From Flavobacteriaceae bacterium (GTDB lineage Bacteria; Bacteroidota; Bacteroidia; Flavobacteriales; Flavobacteriaceae), in the NCBI GenBank assembly GCA_018699935.1, contig JABISF010000015.1:1-64000 (forward strand): a DNA stretch of 64,000 nt, written 5' to 3'. The notes beneath the pieces were generated by a model. It was not told the DNA's origin. It did not search any database and was given only the letters and a program-made list of their open reading frames with translations. This document shows positions 28,982 to 38,477 of this stretch, piece after piece. Position 1 is the stretch's first letter. Each line of letters starts with the position of its first letter. Made by a program: the position numbers and the translations under genes.

Positions 28982-29650
28982 TTACCATTGAAATTGAAGA
29001 TAGGTTATGGGCTTTTCTACTTCCAAAAACATTTGCTCATAAAAAGTTTTAATTTCAGTAACCTGCTGGGGTGCCCCGTGATTTTTATAAATGTGATGAT
29101 TGGAATACAAGATTTTTCCTTGCTGTTCTAGAAGCCCCAACGTATATCCGTGTAAAAATTCACTGTCGGTTTTTAAATGAATAATCCCCTCAGGGTTGAG
29201 GATTTTTTTATAACGATTTAAAAACGCGGGATGTGTCAAACGATGTTTGCGACGTTTGAATTTTATTTGCGGGTCCGGAAAAGTAATCCAAATTTCATCC
29301 ACTTCTCCAGGTGCAAAACAAAGATCGATCAATTCAATTTGTGCGCGAAGAAAAGCGACATTGTTCAGTTCCTCAGCAATCGCCGTTTTGGCACCTCGCC
29401 AAAAACGAGCCCCTTTAATATCCACCCCAATAAAGTTTTTATCCGGATTTCGCTGTGCCAAGCCCACAGCATATTCTCCTTTTCCACAGCCCAATTCCAA
29501 TACTATGGGAGCTTGATTTTTAAAATGAGTGTCGCGCCAATTCCCTCGAAAAGCGAATTCTTCGGCCAACAAAGTGGAACGTTCGGGCTGAATGACATTG
29601 GAAAAAGTTTCGTTTTCCTTAAAACGCTTTAATTTATTTTTACTTCCCAC
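28982..29650 (-). CDS. trmB: tRNA (guanine-N7)-methyltransferase
   Basis: VLELGCGKGEYAVGLA, NFIGVDIKGARFWRGAKTA, WITFPDPQIKFKRRKHRLTHP. Confidence 0.95.
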   Translation of the reverse strand: MGSKNKLKRFKENETFSNVIQPERSTLLAEEFAFRGNWRDTHFKNQAPIVLELGCGKGEYAVGLAQRNPDKNFIGVDIKGARFWRGAKTAIAEELNNVAFLRAQIELIDLCFAPGEVDEIWITFPDPQIKFKRRKHRLTHPAFLNRYKKILNPEGIIHLKTDSEFLHGYTLGLLEQQGKILYSNHHIYKNHGAPQQVTEIKTFYEQMFLEVEKPITYLQFQW

Positions 29651-29680
29651 CTTCAGGTTTTTGGGGCAAAACTAATGATT

Positions 29681-30754
29681 TTAATTTGTAATTTTCTGAG
29701 GAGGAGCATCCGCTTTGGTGAGTGTGAATGAAAACTCCGACCCCACACCCAATTCACTTTCCACAAAGATTTTCTCATTGTGTGCTTCGATGATGTGTTT
29801 CACAATTGCCAAGCCCAATCCAGAGCCTCCCTGCGCTCGATTTCGAGTTTTATCCACCCGATAAAAACGTTCAAACAAGCGGGGCAAATGCGATTTTTCT
29901 ATCCCCTCACCGTTGTCGGTCACCCGCAACAGTATCTTTTTTGCATTAATCTCTTGAATACTCAGCTCCGTTGTTCCTTTGTCTGTTCCGTATTTTATGG
30001 AGTTGATAATCAGATTCGAAATCACTTGTTGAATCCGATCGGCATCGGCATACACATAAATAGGTTGGTCATATGCCTTATCTAAAACCAATTTGATGTT
30101 GCTTTTTGTGGCCTTCATCTCCAATAAATCAAAAATATTTTGAATCAATTCTATAAGGTTAAAGGGTTTTTTGTTGATGGTTTGTATCCCAGACTCAAAC
30201 TTGTTCATCAAATCCATGTCATTCACGATATAAATCAATCGTTCCACTCCTTTGGCTGTTCTTTTTATATATTTTTCAGAAACATTCTTATCCGCCAAAG
30301 CTCCGTCCAAAAGGGTTAAAACATAAGCTTGGATAGTGAATAATGGGGTTTTTAATTCGTGAGAAATATTTCCAATAAATTCCCGGCGATAGTTTTCCTG
30401 ATCCTTTAAGAGTTGAATCTCTAACTTTTTGTCCGAAGCAATTTTGTGCAAACTTCGCGTCATGGTTTCTACATCGGACTTCAATGCATCACTTTTAGAA
30501 GTAAAAGCGGTGGGCGAAAAATCCTGATAAACATTACTCACAATGCTGTGAATAAAGCGTTCGATGCGAATGTAAAGCAAAAAGAAAGTAAACAGAAATA
30601 ACCCGCAGTAGAAGAAAATCAAAAAGCCCCAATCCATTTCCGTCGAAACTTCAGGATTGAAGATAAAATGATAGCTCCATTGCAGTAGCATTGCAAAAAT
30701 CACAATGAATAATGATGTCCAGAGACTGGATTTGTAATTTTTAAATCGTGCCAC
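29681..30754 (-). CDS. Sensor histidine kinase (PhoR-like)
   Basis: FIGNISHELKTPLFTIQAY H-box, DNGEGIEKSHLPRLFERFYRVDKTRNRAQGGSGLGLAIVKHI; two TM segments. Confidence 0.94.
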   Translation of the reverse strand: MARFKNYKSSLWTSLFIVIFAMLLQWSYHFIFNPEVSTEMDWGFLIFFYCGLFLFTFFLLYIRIERFIHSIVSNVYQDFSPTAFTSKSDALKSDVETMTRSLHKIASDKKLEIQLLKDQENYRREFIGNISHELKTPLFTIQAYVLTLLDGALADKNVSEKYIKRTAKGVERLIYIVNDMDLMNKFESGIQTINKKPFNLIELIQNIFDLLEMKATKSNIKLVLDKAYDQPIYVYADADRIQQVISNLIINSIKYGTDKGTTELSIQEINAKKILLRVTDNGEGIEKSHLPRLFERFYRVDKTRNRAQGGSGLGLAIVKHIIEAHNEKIFVESELGVGSEFSFTLTKADAPPQKITN

Positions 30755-30763
30755 TAAAGTGAT

Positions 30764-31453
30764 TTATTCCGGAGCCTTGAATTTATACCCAACTCCTTTA
30801 ACGGTTTTGAAAAATTTGTCTCCAATTTTTTCTCTCAATTTTCGAATATGTACATCTATGGTTCTGTCTCCAACCACCACATCGTTTCCCCAAACCGTTT
30901 CCATAATATATTCACGCTTAAAAACTTTCTCGGGCTTGGAGGCCAACAAATATAACAATTCAAACTCTTTTTTGGGAAGTGACAGACGTTCTCCATCAAT
31001 AAAGACCAAGTATTCCTCTCGATCAATGACAAGCGTATCGAAGGTCAGATGTTGTGCAATGAGCTCTTTTTTATCAAAGCGTCGTAAAAGTCCCTTAACC
31101 TTGGACAACAAAACTTTGGGTTTGATGGGTTTGGTCACATAATCGTCAGCACCTGCCTCGTAACCCGCCACTAAAGAAAAATCTTCTCCACGAGCGGTCA
31201 AAAACATAATGACAGTTTCCTGAAATTGAACATTTGAGCGAATTATCTGACAAGCCTCTATCCCATCCATTTCGGGCATCATAATGTCTAAAATAATCAA
31301 ATGTGGATTTTCTTTTTTGGCTACGCCAATGGCTTCTAGTCCATTGGAAGCTGAAAAAACTTGATATCCTTCTTGCAAAAGGTTGTAACGAATGATTTCA
31401 ATGATGTCGGGCTCATCATCCACCAGTAAAATCTTAATATCTTTTTTCTTCAT
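30764..31453 (-). CDS. OmpR/PhoB-family response regulator
   Basis: ILLVDDEPDIIEIIRYNL, LIILDIMMPEMDG, C-terminal winged helix GDRTIDVHIRKLREKIG. Confidence 0.95.
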   Translation of the reverse strand: MKKKDIKILLVDDEPDIIEIIRYNLLQEGYQVFSASNGLEAIGVAKKENPHLIILDIMMPEMDGIEACQIIRSNVQFQETVIMFLTARGEDFSLVAGYEAGADDYVTKPIKPKVLLSKVKGLLRRFDKKELIAQHLTFDTLVIDREEYLVFIDGERLSLPKKEFELLYLLASKPEKVFKREYIMETVWGNDVVVGDRTIDVHIRKLREKIGDKFFKTVKGVGYKFKAPE

Positions 31454-31469
31454 CTTTAATGCAGCTTCA

Positions 31470-31477
31470 CAAAATTA
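31470..31477 (-). promoter_or_regulatory. Putative -7 element of the response-regulator/kinase operon
   Basis: TAATTTTG on minus strand, 16 nt from ATG 31453; matches TAnnTTTG. Confidence 0.45.
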
Positions 31478-31559
31478 ACAATAAATTAATTGTGGTATGT
31501 TACCAAAAGATTATGTTCCATGTAATTTTAATTATATTTACACAGAAATAAAACTTGCT

Positions 31560-31904
31560 ATGAAAGCCCCGCGATTTCTGTTTTATGTTTTCTTAGTAGC
31601 TTCCCTTTCGGGATATAAAGCTATTTCTGTGCGGTCAGGGGCTTCTACTGAAACTTTTTCAAAGCCTCAACAAAAGCTAAGTTTAAAGATTTCTCCCAAC
31701 CCTTTTCAATCCGGAAAACTCTATCTTCAGAGCAATTTCAACACTCCAAAGCATATTGAAATATTTAATGTTTTTGGAGAAAAGGTAGCCGACATCAGCA
31801 CCTTAGAAGACGCCATCGAACTCAATGATTTAAAAAAGGGAATTTATTTGTTGCGATTGAATCAATCTGGGGAGTCGATCACCCAACGTTTGATTGTTCA
31901 GTAA
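31560..31904 (+). CDS. Small T9SS type A sorting-domain protein
   Basis: Signal peptide then LKISPNPFQSGKLYL...IEIFNVFGEKVADI...LKKGIYLLRLNQSGESITQRLIVQ; ATG at 31560 preferred over 31497. Confidence 0.9.
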   Translation: MKAPRFLFYVFLVASLSGYKAISVRSGASTETFSKPQQKLSLKISPNPFQSGKLYLQSNFNTPKHIEIFNVFGEKVADISTLEDAIELNDLKKGIYLLRLNQSGESITQRLIVQ

Positions 31905-31926
31905 GCTTAAACTCGTTTTTTTTGGA

Positions 31927-31934
31927 TAGTTTTG
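31927..31934 (+). promoter_or_regulatory. Putative -7 promoter element TAGTTTTG
   Basis: Consensus TAnnTTTG ending 4 nt before GTG start at 31939. Confidence 0.4.
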
Positions 31935-31938
31935 TCCG

Positions 31939-32925
31939 GTGAAACCGATAGCCTTTACTGATTTTGACAAGATCGCGCAGACCGAAGATTTTGATTGTTT
32001 GGCATTAGCACTATTCCATTATCAGTTCGAACACAATCCGGTGTATCGTTCCTACTGTGATTTAATCAACAGGGGGCCTTCGGAGGTGCAAACCGCCGAA
32101 GCAATTCCCTTCCTACCCATACAATTTTTTAAATCGCATGAGGTTCGCTGCTTTTCAGAACCCCCGGAGAAAATCTTTTTATCCAGCAGTACCACCGGCC
32201 AAATTCCCTCGCGCCATTTTGTTCGCTCACTAAGACCCTATCACCAAAGTTTTGAAAAAGCTTTTGAGCTGTTCTATGGGGCTGTTGAGGATTATGTTGT
32301 TTTGGCACTATTACCCTCCTATTTAGAGCGAGAAGCTTCGTCTTTAGTGCATATGGCCGCCACTTTGATTGAAAAAAGTCAACACTCGGAAAGTGGCTTC
32401 TACCTCAATAATTATGCAGCCTTGGCAGAGGTTTTAAAAAGGCTGGAAGACCGCAAGCAAAAAACACTGCTTTTAGGAGTTAGTTTTGCTTTGTTGGAAA
32501 TGGCGGAAAAATTCCCCTTGGCTTTGTCCAACACACTCATTATGGAAACCGGAGGGATGAAAGGTCGGGGAGAAGAAATGGTTCGCACACAGTTGCACCA
32601 AAAACTGAAAAACAGTTTTGGAGTTTCTGAAATTCACTCGGAATACGGGATGACCGAGTTGTTGAGTCAGGCCTATTCCAGCTCCGGGGGTGTTTTTGAA
32701 TGTCCCCCCTGGATGAAAATATTTATTCGATCTACGGAAGATCCCTTTGACCTACTGCCCGATCATCGTGTTGGGGGGATCAACATAATTGACCTGGCCA
32801 ACATAGATTCCTGTGCATTCATCGCTACGCAAGATTTAGGAAAAAAAGCCGCCGATGGCAGCTTTGAAATTTTGGGTCGATTTGATGCTGCCGAAATCCG
32901 AGGATGCAATTTGTTGGTGCTATGA
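31939..32925 (+). CDS. LuxE/acyl-protein synthetase-like acyltransferase
   Basis: [42 protein letters not shown] of the LuxE/PaaK-like adenylating superfamily. Confidence 0.8.
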   Translation: MKPIAFTDFDKIAQTEDFDCLALALFHYQFEHNPVYRSYCDLINRGPSEVQTAEAIPFLPIQFFKSHEVRCFSEPPEKIFLSSSTTGQIPSRHFVRSLRPYHQSFEKAFELFYGAVEDYVVLALLPSYLEREASSLVHMAATLIEKSQHSESGFYLNNYAALAEVLKRLEDRKQKTLLLGVSFALLEMAEKFPLALSNTLIMETGGMKGRGEEMVRTQLHQKLKNSFGVSEIHSEYGMTELLSQAYSSSGGVFECPPWMKIFIRSTEDPFDLLPDHRVGGINIIDLANIDSCAFIATQDLGKKAADGSFEILGRFDAAEIRGCNLLVL

Positions 32926-34218
32926 GGTCACTTGAAGAATAAAATAGTTTTTCTTCCCTCTTTGTAATAAAATATATTGATTGGCAATCAAGTCCTTTTC
33001 CTCCAATTGATAATTTTCATCCACTTTGGTTTTGTTGACAGCAATAGCATTTTCCTTTAATGCTCTGCGCGCTTCACCATTGGAAGCTAAGAATTGAGTG
33101 GCTCCGGCCAAGGCGGCAATAATGGGCATCCCTTCCAAAATTTCAGTGCGATCAATTTGCGCTTGGGGAACCCCTTCAAAAATTTCTAAAAAGGTTTTGG
33201 AGTCCAACTGCTGAAGTGCTGCACTCGTGGTTTTTCCGAAGAGAATCTGTGATGCCGATTTTGCATTTTCCAACTCCTCCACCCCATGAACCAATACCGT
33301 TACCTCATCGGCTATGGCATTTTGAAGCACTCTTCTGTGTGGTTCTTCTTGATGGACTGCTATGAGTTCGTTGACTTTTTCTTCTGAGAGAAAGGTGAAT
33401 ATTTTAATGTATCTCAGGGCATCTTCATCGGAGGTATTCAACCAATACTGATAAAATTTATAAGGCGAGGTTCGTTCTTTGTCTAACCATACATTACCGC
33501 CTTCTGATTTTCCAAACTTAGTACCATCCGCTTTGGTAATCAAGGGACAAGTGATGGCATAGGCTTTGCCTCCAGCTTTTCTTCGAATCAATTCCGTTCC
33601 GGTGGTGATATTGCCCCATTGGTCACTTCCGCCCATTTGCAACTTACAATCCAAAGTGTTGTAAAGATGTAAAAAGTCATAACCCTGAAGCAACTGATAG
33701 GTGAATTCCGTAAAGGACATACCTACCTTAGCCTCCGCATTTAAGCGTTTTTTAACGGAATCCTTAGCCATCATATAGTTGACGGTAATGTGCTTTCCGA
33801 TATCTCTGGAAAAATCAATCAGCGTGTAGGATTGCATCCAATCGTAATTGTTTACCAGCAATGCCGCATTGGATTTTTGAGCATCAAAATGTAAAAAACG
33901 TTCCAATTGAGATTGTATCCCGCGACAATTGTGTTCCAAAGTGGCTTGATCCAATAAATTTCGTTCATCCGATTTTCCCGAGGGATCTCCAATCATTCCG
34001 GTGGCTCCTCCCACCAATGCAATGGGTCGATGACCGGCATTTTGGAAGTGCATCAGGATAACAATCTGCACAAGACTTCCAATGTGTAGGGAATCTGCTG
34101 TAGGATCGAAACCAATATAGCCTGAAGTGGAATGCTCTAGAAGGTATTCTTCGGTTTCGGGCGTGATGTCATGAAGCAAACCTCTCCATCTAAGCTCTTG
34201 GACAAAATTAATCGGCAT
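32920..34218 (-). CDS. tyrS: Tyrosyl-tRNA synthetase
   Basis: [54 protein letters not shown] at 34218. Confidence 0.97.
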   Translation of the reverse strand: MPINFVQELRWRGLLHDITPETEEYLLEHSTSGYIGFDPTADSLHIGSLVQIVILMHFQNAGHRPIALVGGATGMIGDPSGKSDERNLLDQATLEHNCRGIQSQLERFLHFDAQKSNAALLVNNYDWMQSYTLIDFSRDIGKHITVNYMMAKDSVKKRLNAEAKVGMSFTEFTYQLLQGYDFLHLYNTLDCKLQMGGSDQWGNITTGTELIRRKAGGKAYAITCPLITKADGTKFGKSEGGNVWLDKERTSPYKFYQYWLNTSDEDALRYIKIFTFLSEEKVNELIAVHQEEPHRRVLQNAIADEVTVLVHGVEELENAKSASQILFGKTTSAALQQLDSKTFLEIFEGVPQAQIDRTEILEGMPIIAALAGATQFLASNGEARRALKENAIAVNKTKVDENYQLEEKDLIANQYILLQRGKKNYFILQVTS

Positions 34219-34295
34219 AGTTATTTTTGTGCATAAAGATAGATTTATCCCATGGAAAGGGAAAATCAATTTTAAAAAAGTGTATTTTCGTTCCT

Positions 34296-35303
34296 ATGGT
34301 ATTAGCTACAGGGGGTACGGGATTAGTAGGAGCTCACATACTCTTAAAACTATCTCAAAAAAACCAAAAAATTATTGCGCTTTTTCGTCATGAAGCAACA
34401 CTGGCATCAGTACAATCGTTTTTTGAAAGTCACGCCGCTGATGGTGTCAACGCTTTTGAACAAATTCAATGGGTCTGTGCCGATGTAAATGATGCGTCCA
34501 CCATAGATGCACTCATGCAGGGAGTACAGGAAGTGTATCACTGTGCGGCAAAAGTCTCCTTTGCTCGTTTTCAACGAGAAAAAATGATGCACACCAACAT
34601 TCAAGGAACTGCCAATCTGGTGAATGCTGCCCTAAAAAACGGAGTGAAAAAATTTGGGTTTGTCAGCTCCATAGCAGCCATTGGTGATGAAGAAACCCTT
34701 TCCGTAGTCAATGAAGAAAACCCTTGGAACAACGGAATCTCCCACACCGATTACGCCTATTCCAAGCACGGTGCCGAATTGGAAGTTTGGCGAGGCTCTC
34801 AGGAAGGGTTGCCTGTCATTATCATCAATCCCGGAGTTATTTTGGGTGCGCACTTTTGGAATCGAAGCAGTGCAGCGCTTTTTGATAGGGTGGCCAAAGG
34901 ACTGGCTTTCTACCCCACGGGGAGTGCTGCTGTGGTGGACGTAAAAGATGTGGTGGACGTTTTTATCCGCTTAATGGCATCGGAAATTCAGAATCAACGG
35001 TTTATTCTGGTAGCAAAAAATCTAACACAAAAAGAATTGCTGACTAAAATCGCTATCAGCTTAGGTAAAAAACCACCCGCTTTCCCCTTGCATAAAACTT
35101 ATTTATATTTCCTTTTTGTCTTAGATCAAATAGCCCGTCTTTTTTATATCAAAAAACCGTTTCTCGATCTGACATTCATCAAGACCCTTTGCAGCAATCA
35201 AGAATTTGACGGCTCAAAAATTCAAAAACATATTCCGTTTGACTATCATGACATAGATGATAGTATACAAAAAATCGGTTTGGAATATCCCCAAAAAAAC
35301 TAG
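34296..35303 (+). CDS. NAD-dependent epimerase/dehydratase family protein
   Basis: MVLATGGTGLVGAHILLKL Rossmann motif; YAYSKHGAELEVW (YxxxK); ATG at 34296. Confidence 0.92.
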   Translation: MVLATGGTGLVGAHILLKLSQKNQKIIALFRHEATLASVQSFFESHAADGVNAFEQIQWVCADVNDASTIDALMQGVQEVYHCAAKVSFARFQREKMMHTNIQGTANLVNAALKNGVKKFGFVSSIAAIGDEETLSVVNEENPWNNGISHTDYAYSKHGAELEVWRGSQEGLPVIIINPGVILGAHFWNRSSAALFDRVAKGLAFYPTGSAAVVDVKDVVDVFIRLMASEIQNQRFILVAKNLTQKELLTKIAISLGKKPPAFPLHKTYLYFLFVLDQIARLFYIKKPFLDLTFIKTLCSNQEFDGSKIQKHIPFDYHDIDDSIQKIGLEYPQKN

Positions 35304-35656
35304 TTAGGATTTTTGGTAAGCATCAATTCTATACTGTCGCGTGAAAATTCAATCCGCTTGATGACCTTATAATGCATGGGGATATAGATGCGAGGATAAC
35401 TTGCATAATAGGCTTCACTTTGAATCAATTGAAGACTATCCACACCATATTTTTGCTGTACATAGGTTCTCCCGTTCAAGTTTTTAAAAATATCTTTCTT
35501 TTGATTCATGGAATTGATGGCATTGAAGAGGGCAATGTCATAGAGTATATTTTCCATGGTTGAGGCTTTAATCAAATGCTCTGGTTTTTCAATACCTTTG
35601 GGAAAACACCCATTTAAAAGAAGGCATAAACCGATACTCAAAACAGTGTTTTTCAT
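35300..35656 (-). CDS. DUF4296-like lipoprotein
   Basis: Lipobox LLLNGC; KPEHLIKASTMENILYDIALFNAIN. Confidence 0.8.
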   Translation of the reverse strand: MKNTVLSIGLCLLLNGCFPKGIEKPEHLIKASTMENILYDIALFNAINSMNQKKDIFKNLNGRTYVQQKYGVDSLQLIQSEAYYASYPRIYIPMHYKVIKRIEFSRDSIELMLTKNPN

Positions 35657-35659
35657 TTT

Positions 35660-37009
35660 CTAATTTCTATCAAATTCCAAGGGCATCGCTACGCTCACAT
35701 CAATAACTTCTCCATCGCAATACACCCAATGACCATTCAAGAGGGTACGTTCAATCGCAGCTGAAAAAGTAGTTCCTTCAAAGGGTGACCATCCGCATTT
35801 GTACAACAAATCGTTAGTACTCACCGTGGTCGGTTGTTGCATATCCACCACCACCAAATCGGCATAATAACCCTCTCTGATAAACCCACGATCTTTGATG
35901 TCAAAAAGGATGGCGGGATTGTGGGCTGCTTTTTCCACTAATTTTTCCAATGTAGTTTTCCCTTGATTTACAGCCGTCAACATAGCGGGTAGGGCATGCT
36001 GCACCAAAGGACCTCCAGAAGGAGCTTGCAAATAGGGTTGTTCTTTTTCTTCCATGGTATGAGGCGCATGATCGGTGGCTAAAACATCAATTAAATCATT
36101 ATTGAAGGCTTCCCACAATGCATTTTGATCCGCTTCGGTTTTCACGGCCGGATTCCATTTAATTCTATTTCCTTTTGAAGCATAATCTTTGTCCGAAAAA
36201 TTCAAATGATGGACGCAGACCTCGGCTGTTATTTTTTTATCAGCTAGTGGGATTTTATTGCTAAATAATTTTAATTCTTTAGCAGTAGAGAGGTGAAAAA
36301 CATGAAGCCGCGCCCCGGTTTCTTTGGCCAAAGCCACCGCCTTGGAAGAGGACAAATAACAAGCCGTTTCCGAGCGTATGATCGGATGCTGATCCGGAGG
36401 AATGACTTCTCCGTAGGTTGCTTTGGCAGCAGCCAAATTTTCTTTTATGGTCAGCTCGTCTTCACAGTGAACAGCAATGACCAATTTGGTGCTGGAAAAT
36501 ATCTTTCTCAACACGTCAGGATTGTCCACCAACATATTTCCTGTGGAGGAACCCAAAAACAGTTTTAAAGCAGGAACACGCTTACTATCAAGGGCTAAAA
36601 TTTCATCTAAATTATCATTTGTTCCCCCAAACATAAAGCCATAATTGGCAGCAGAAGTTGCCGCCGCTATTTGATTTTTAGCCTCCCACAGTTCCACCGT
36701 GGTGGTTTGGGGTTGCGTATTGGGCATTTCCAAAAAAGAAGTAATCCCACCCGCCAAAGCGGCTCTTGATTCTGAAGCTATGGACGCCTTGTGGGTTAAT
36801 CCGGGTTCTCTAAAATGAACTTGATCATCAATACAACCCGGTAAAATATGTTTCCCGGCGGCATTGTAAACTTCATCGGCACGATTGACCGGAATTGCTG
36901 AAGCAATTTTAACGATACGATTGTTTTCGATTAAAATATCTCCTTGCCGCGCTTTCCCTTCATTGACAATGATTCCATTTTGGAGGAGAAGTTTCGATGA
37001 AGTTTTCAT
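35660..37009 (-). CDS. pyrC: Dihydroorotase
   Basis: ILPGCIDDQVHFREPGLTHKASIASESRAALAGGITSFLEMPNT, LATDHAPHTMEEK; ATG at 37009. Confidence 0.93.
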   Translation of the reverse strand: MKTSSKLLLQNGIIVNEGKARQGDILIENNRIVKIASAIPVNRADEVYNAAGKHILPGCIDDQVHFREPGLTHKASIASESRAALAGGITSFLEMPNTQPQTTTVELWEAKNQIAAATSAANYGFMFGGTNDNLDEILALDSKRVPALKLFLGSSTGNMLVDNPDVLRKIFSSTKLVIAVHCEDELTIKENLAAAKATYGEVIPPDQHPIIRSETACYLSSSKAVALAKETGARLHVFHLSTAKELKLFSNKIPLADKKITAEVCVHHLNFSDKDYASKGNRIKWNPAVKTEADQNALWEAFNNDLIDVLATDHAPHTMEEKEQPYLQAPSGGPLVQHALPAMLTAVNQGKTTLEKLVEKAAHNPAILFDIKDRGFIREGYYADLVVVDMQQPTTVSTNDLLYKCGWSPFEGTTFSAAIERTLLNGHWVYCDGEVIDVSVAMPLEFDRN

Positions 37010-37725
37010 AGGTAAGTTTTTTTTCGGATGCGTAAATATAATACTCCAAAAAGTGCTTCCCAAATTATTTTTCCATCCATTTTGGACTTCCCAAATTCAC
37101 GATTGACGAAAATAATGGGGTGTTCCAATAATTTAAAATTTTTCAGCCAAGCTTTGTATTTCATTTCAATCTGAAAGGCATAGCCCACAAACTTGACCTC
37201 CTCCAACGGGATGGCTGCCAAAACAGTACTTCGGTAACCCACAAAACCCGCGGTGGCATCCTTAATGGGCATACGGGTAATCCAACGCACATAGGCTGAG
37301 GCAAAATAAGAAAGTAAAATTCTAGACAAAGGCCAATTCACAACATTAATTCCTTTGACATAGCGTGATCCCACAACAAGATCACAATCCTTTTTCAACA
37401 GGGAAAGCATGATGGGAATTTCCATAGGATCGTGAGAAAAATCAGCATCCATTTCAAAAATATATTCATATCCTTTTTCCAAAGCCCAGCGAAATCCATG
37501 AACATAGGCTTGTCCCAATCCGTTTTTGATGCTGCGCTCCTCAATAAAAAGACAGTTGGGATAGTTTTTCATCATATCCTTTACCGCCGCTGCAGTGCCA
37601 TCGGGAGAACTGTCGTCCACCACAAGAATCGATGTGTCTTCGGTTTTATCAAAAACTTTTTCAATAATATTCGAAATATTCTCTATTTCGTTGAAGGTGG
37701 GTATGATAACCAGTGTTGTGTTCAT
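37006..37725 (-). CDS. Polyprenol monophosphomannose synthase-like GT2
   Basis: TLVIIPTFNEIENISNIIEKV, VVDDSSPDGTA, FEMDADFSHDP; ATGA overlap with pyrC. Confidence 0.93.
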   Translation of the reverse strand: MNTTLVIIPTFNEIENISNIIEKVFDKTEDTSILVVDDSSPDGTAAAVKDMMKNYPNCLFIEERSIKNGLGQAYVHGFRWALEKGYEYIFEMDADFSHDPMEIPIMLSLLKKDCDLVVGSRYVKGINVVNWPLSRILLSYFASAYVRWITRMPIKDATAGFVGYRSTVLAAIPLEEVKFVGYAFQIEMKYKAWLKNFKLLEHPIIFVNREFGKSKMDGKIIWEALFGVLYLRIRKKTYL

Positions 37726-37787
37726 ATCAAGGCATAAAAATAAGAATGTAATCCCATTATAAGTGCGCATTGAAAAGTTTATTCGTT

Positions 37788-37795
37788 TATTTTTG
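37788..37795 (+). promoter_or_regulatory. Putative -7 promoter element TATTTTTG
   Basis: TAnnTTTG ending 5 nt before ATG 37801; TTG at 37770-37772 upstream with shorter than consensus spacing. Confidence 0.4.
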
Positions 37796-37800
37796 CATCT

Positions 37801-38466
37801 ATGGACCAATGGCACTTTCGCGCAGTACAGCAAAACGATTGGATTTCGTTGTTATACCTACTCAATTTGATTGCCCTAGTACTGATGCAAATTAATGATC
37901 GTGTGCGATTTAGAAATTTATTACGGCTTTTTAATCACACCATTTATTTTGGCAACCACGCCCTTGACAAGAATCTTAATTATTTTTCCATTTTTAATGG
38001 TGCCAGTTTTTTTATCATTATCAATACGCTGAGCATTTCACTCTACACATTTTTACAGATTAAAGGAGCTCCCCCCTTTTTTGCGTTTGAGTTTTATTAT
38101 GTTTTTTTGACCTTGTTGTTGTTCCTCGTGCTGCGGTTTCTTTTCGTTCATTTCATTGTCCAAGCCATCGATCGACAAGGACAGTTAAAGGCTGTGTTTT
38201 TTCGTTCTTTCACCTATCAACTTCAAGCCTGTATCTTTGCATTGCCTCCGTTGATCGTATTTTATTTCAACCCCTATCCCACTGCCCTTTTAATCAGCTT
38301 TTTTTGTCTTCCCTTGCTGATATGGTGTTACTTCCACCTACGCTTGTACATCCGCTATTTTGTAAGCCATAGTAATCACTTATTGTATTTAATTTTTTAT
38401 CTTTGTACCATCAAAATAGCACCATGGTTATGGTTTTATTTGATAATCATTGAACCACGATTGTAA
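37801..38466 (+). CDS. DUF4271 domain membrane protein
   Basis: Multi-TM protein immediately upstream of uroporphyrinogen-III synthase, a common Bacteroidetes arrangement. Confidence 0.8.
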   Translation: MDQWHFRAVQQNDWISLLYLLNLIALVLMQINDRVRFRNLLRLFNHTIYFGNHALDKNLNYFSIFNGASFFIIINTLSISLYTFLQIKGAPPFFAFEFYYVFLTLLLFLVLRFLFVHFIVQAIDRQGQLKAVFFRSFTYQLQACIFALPPLIVFYFNPYPTALLISFFCLPLLIWCYFHLRLYIRYFVSHSNHLLYLIFYLCTIKIAPWLWFYLIIIEPRL

Positions 38467-38477
38467 TATAAATTTAT

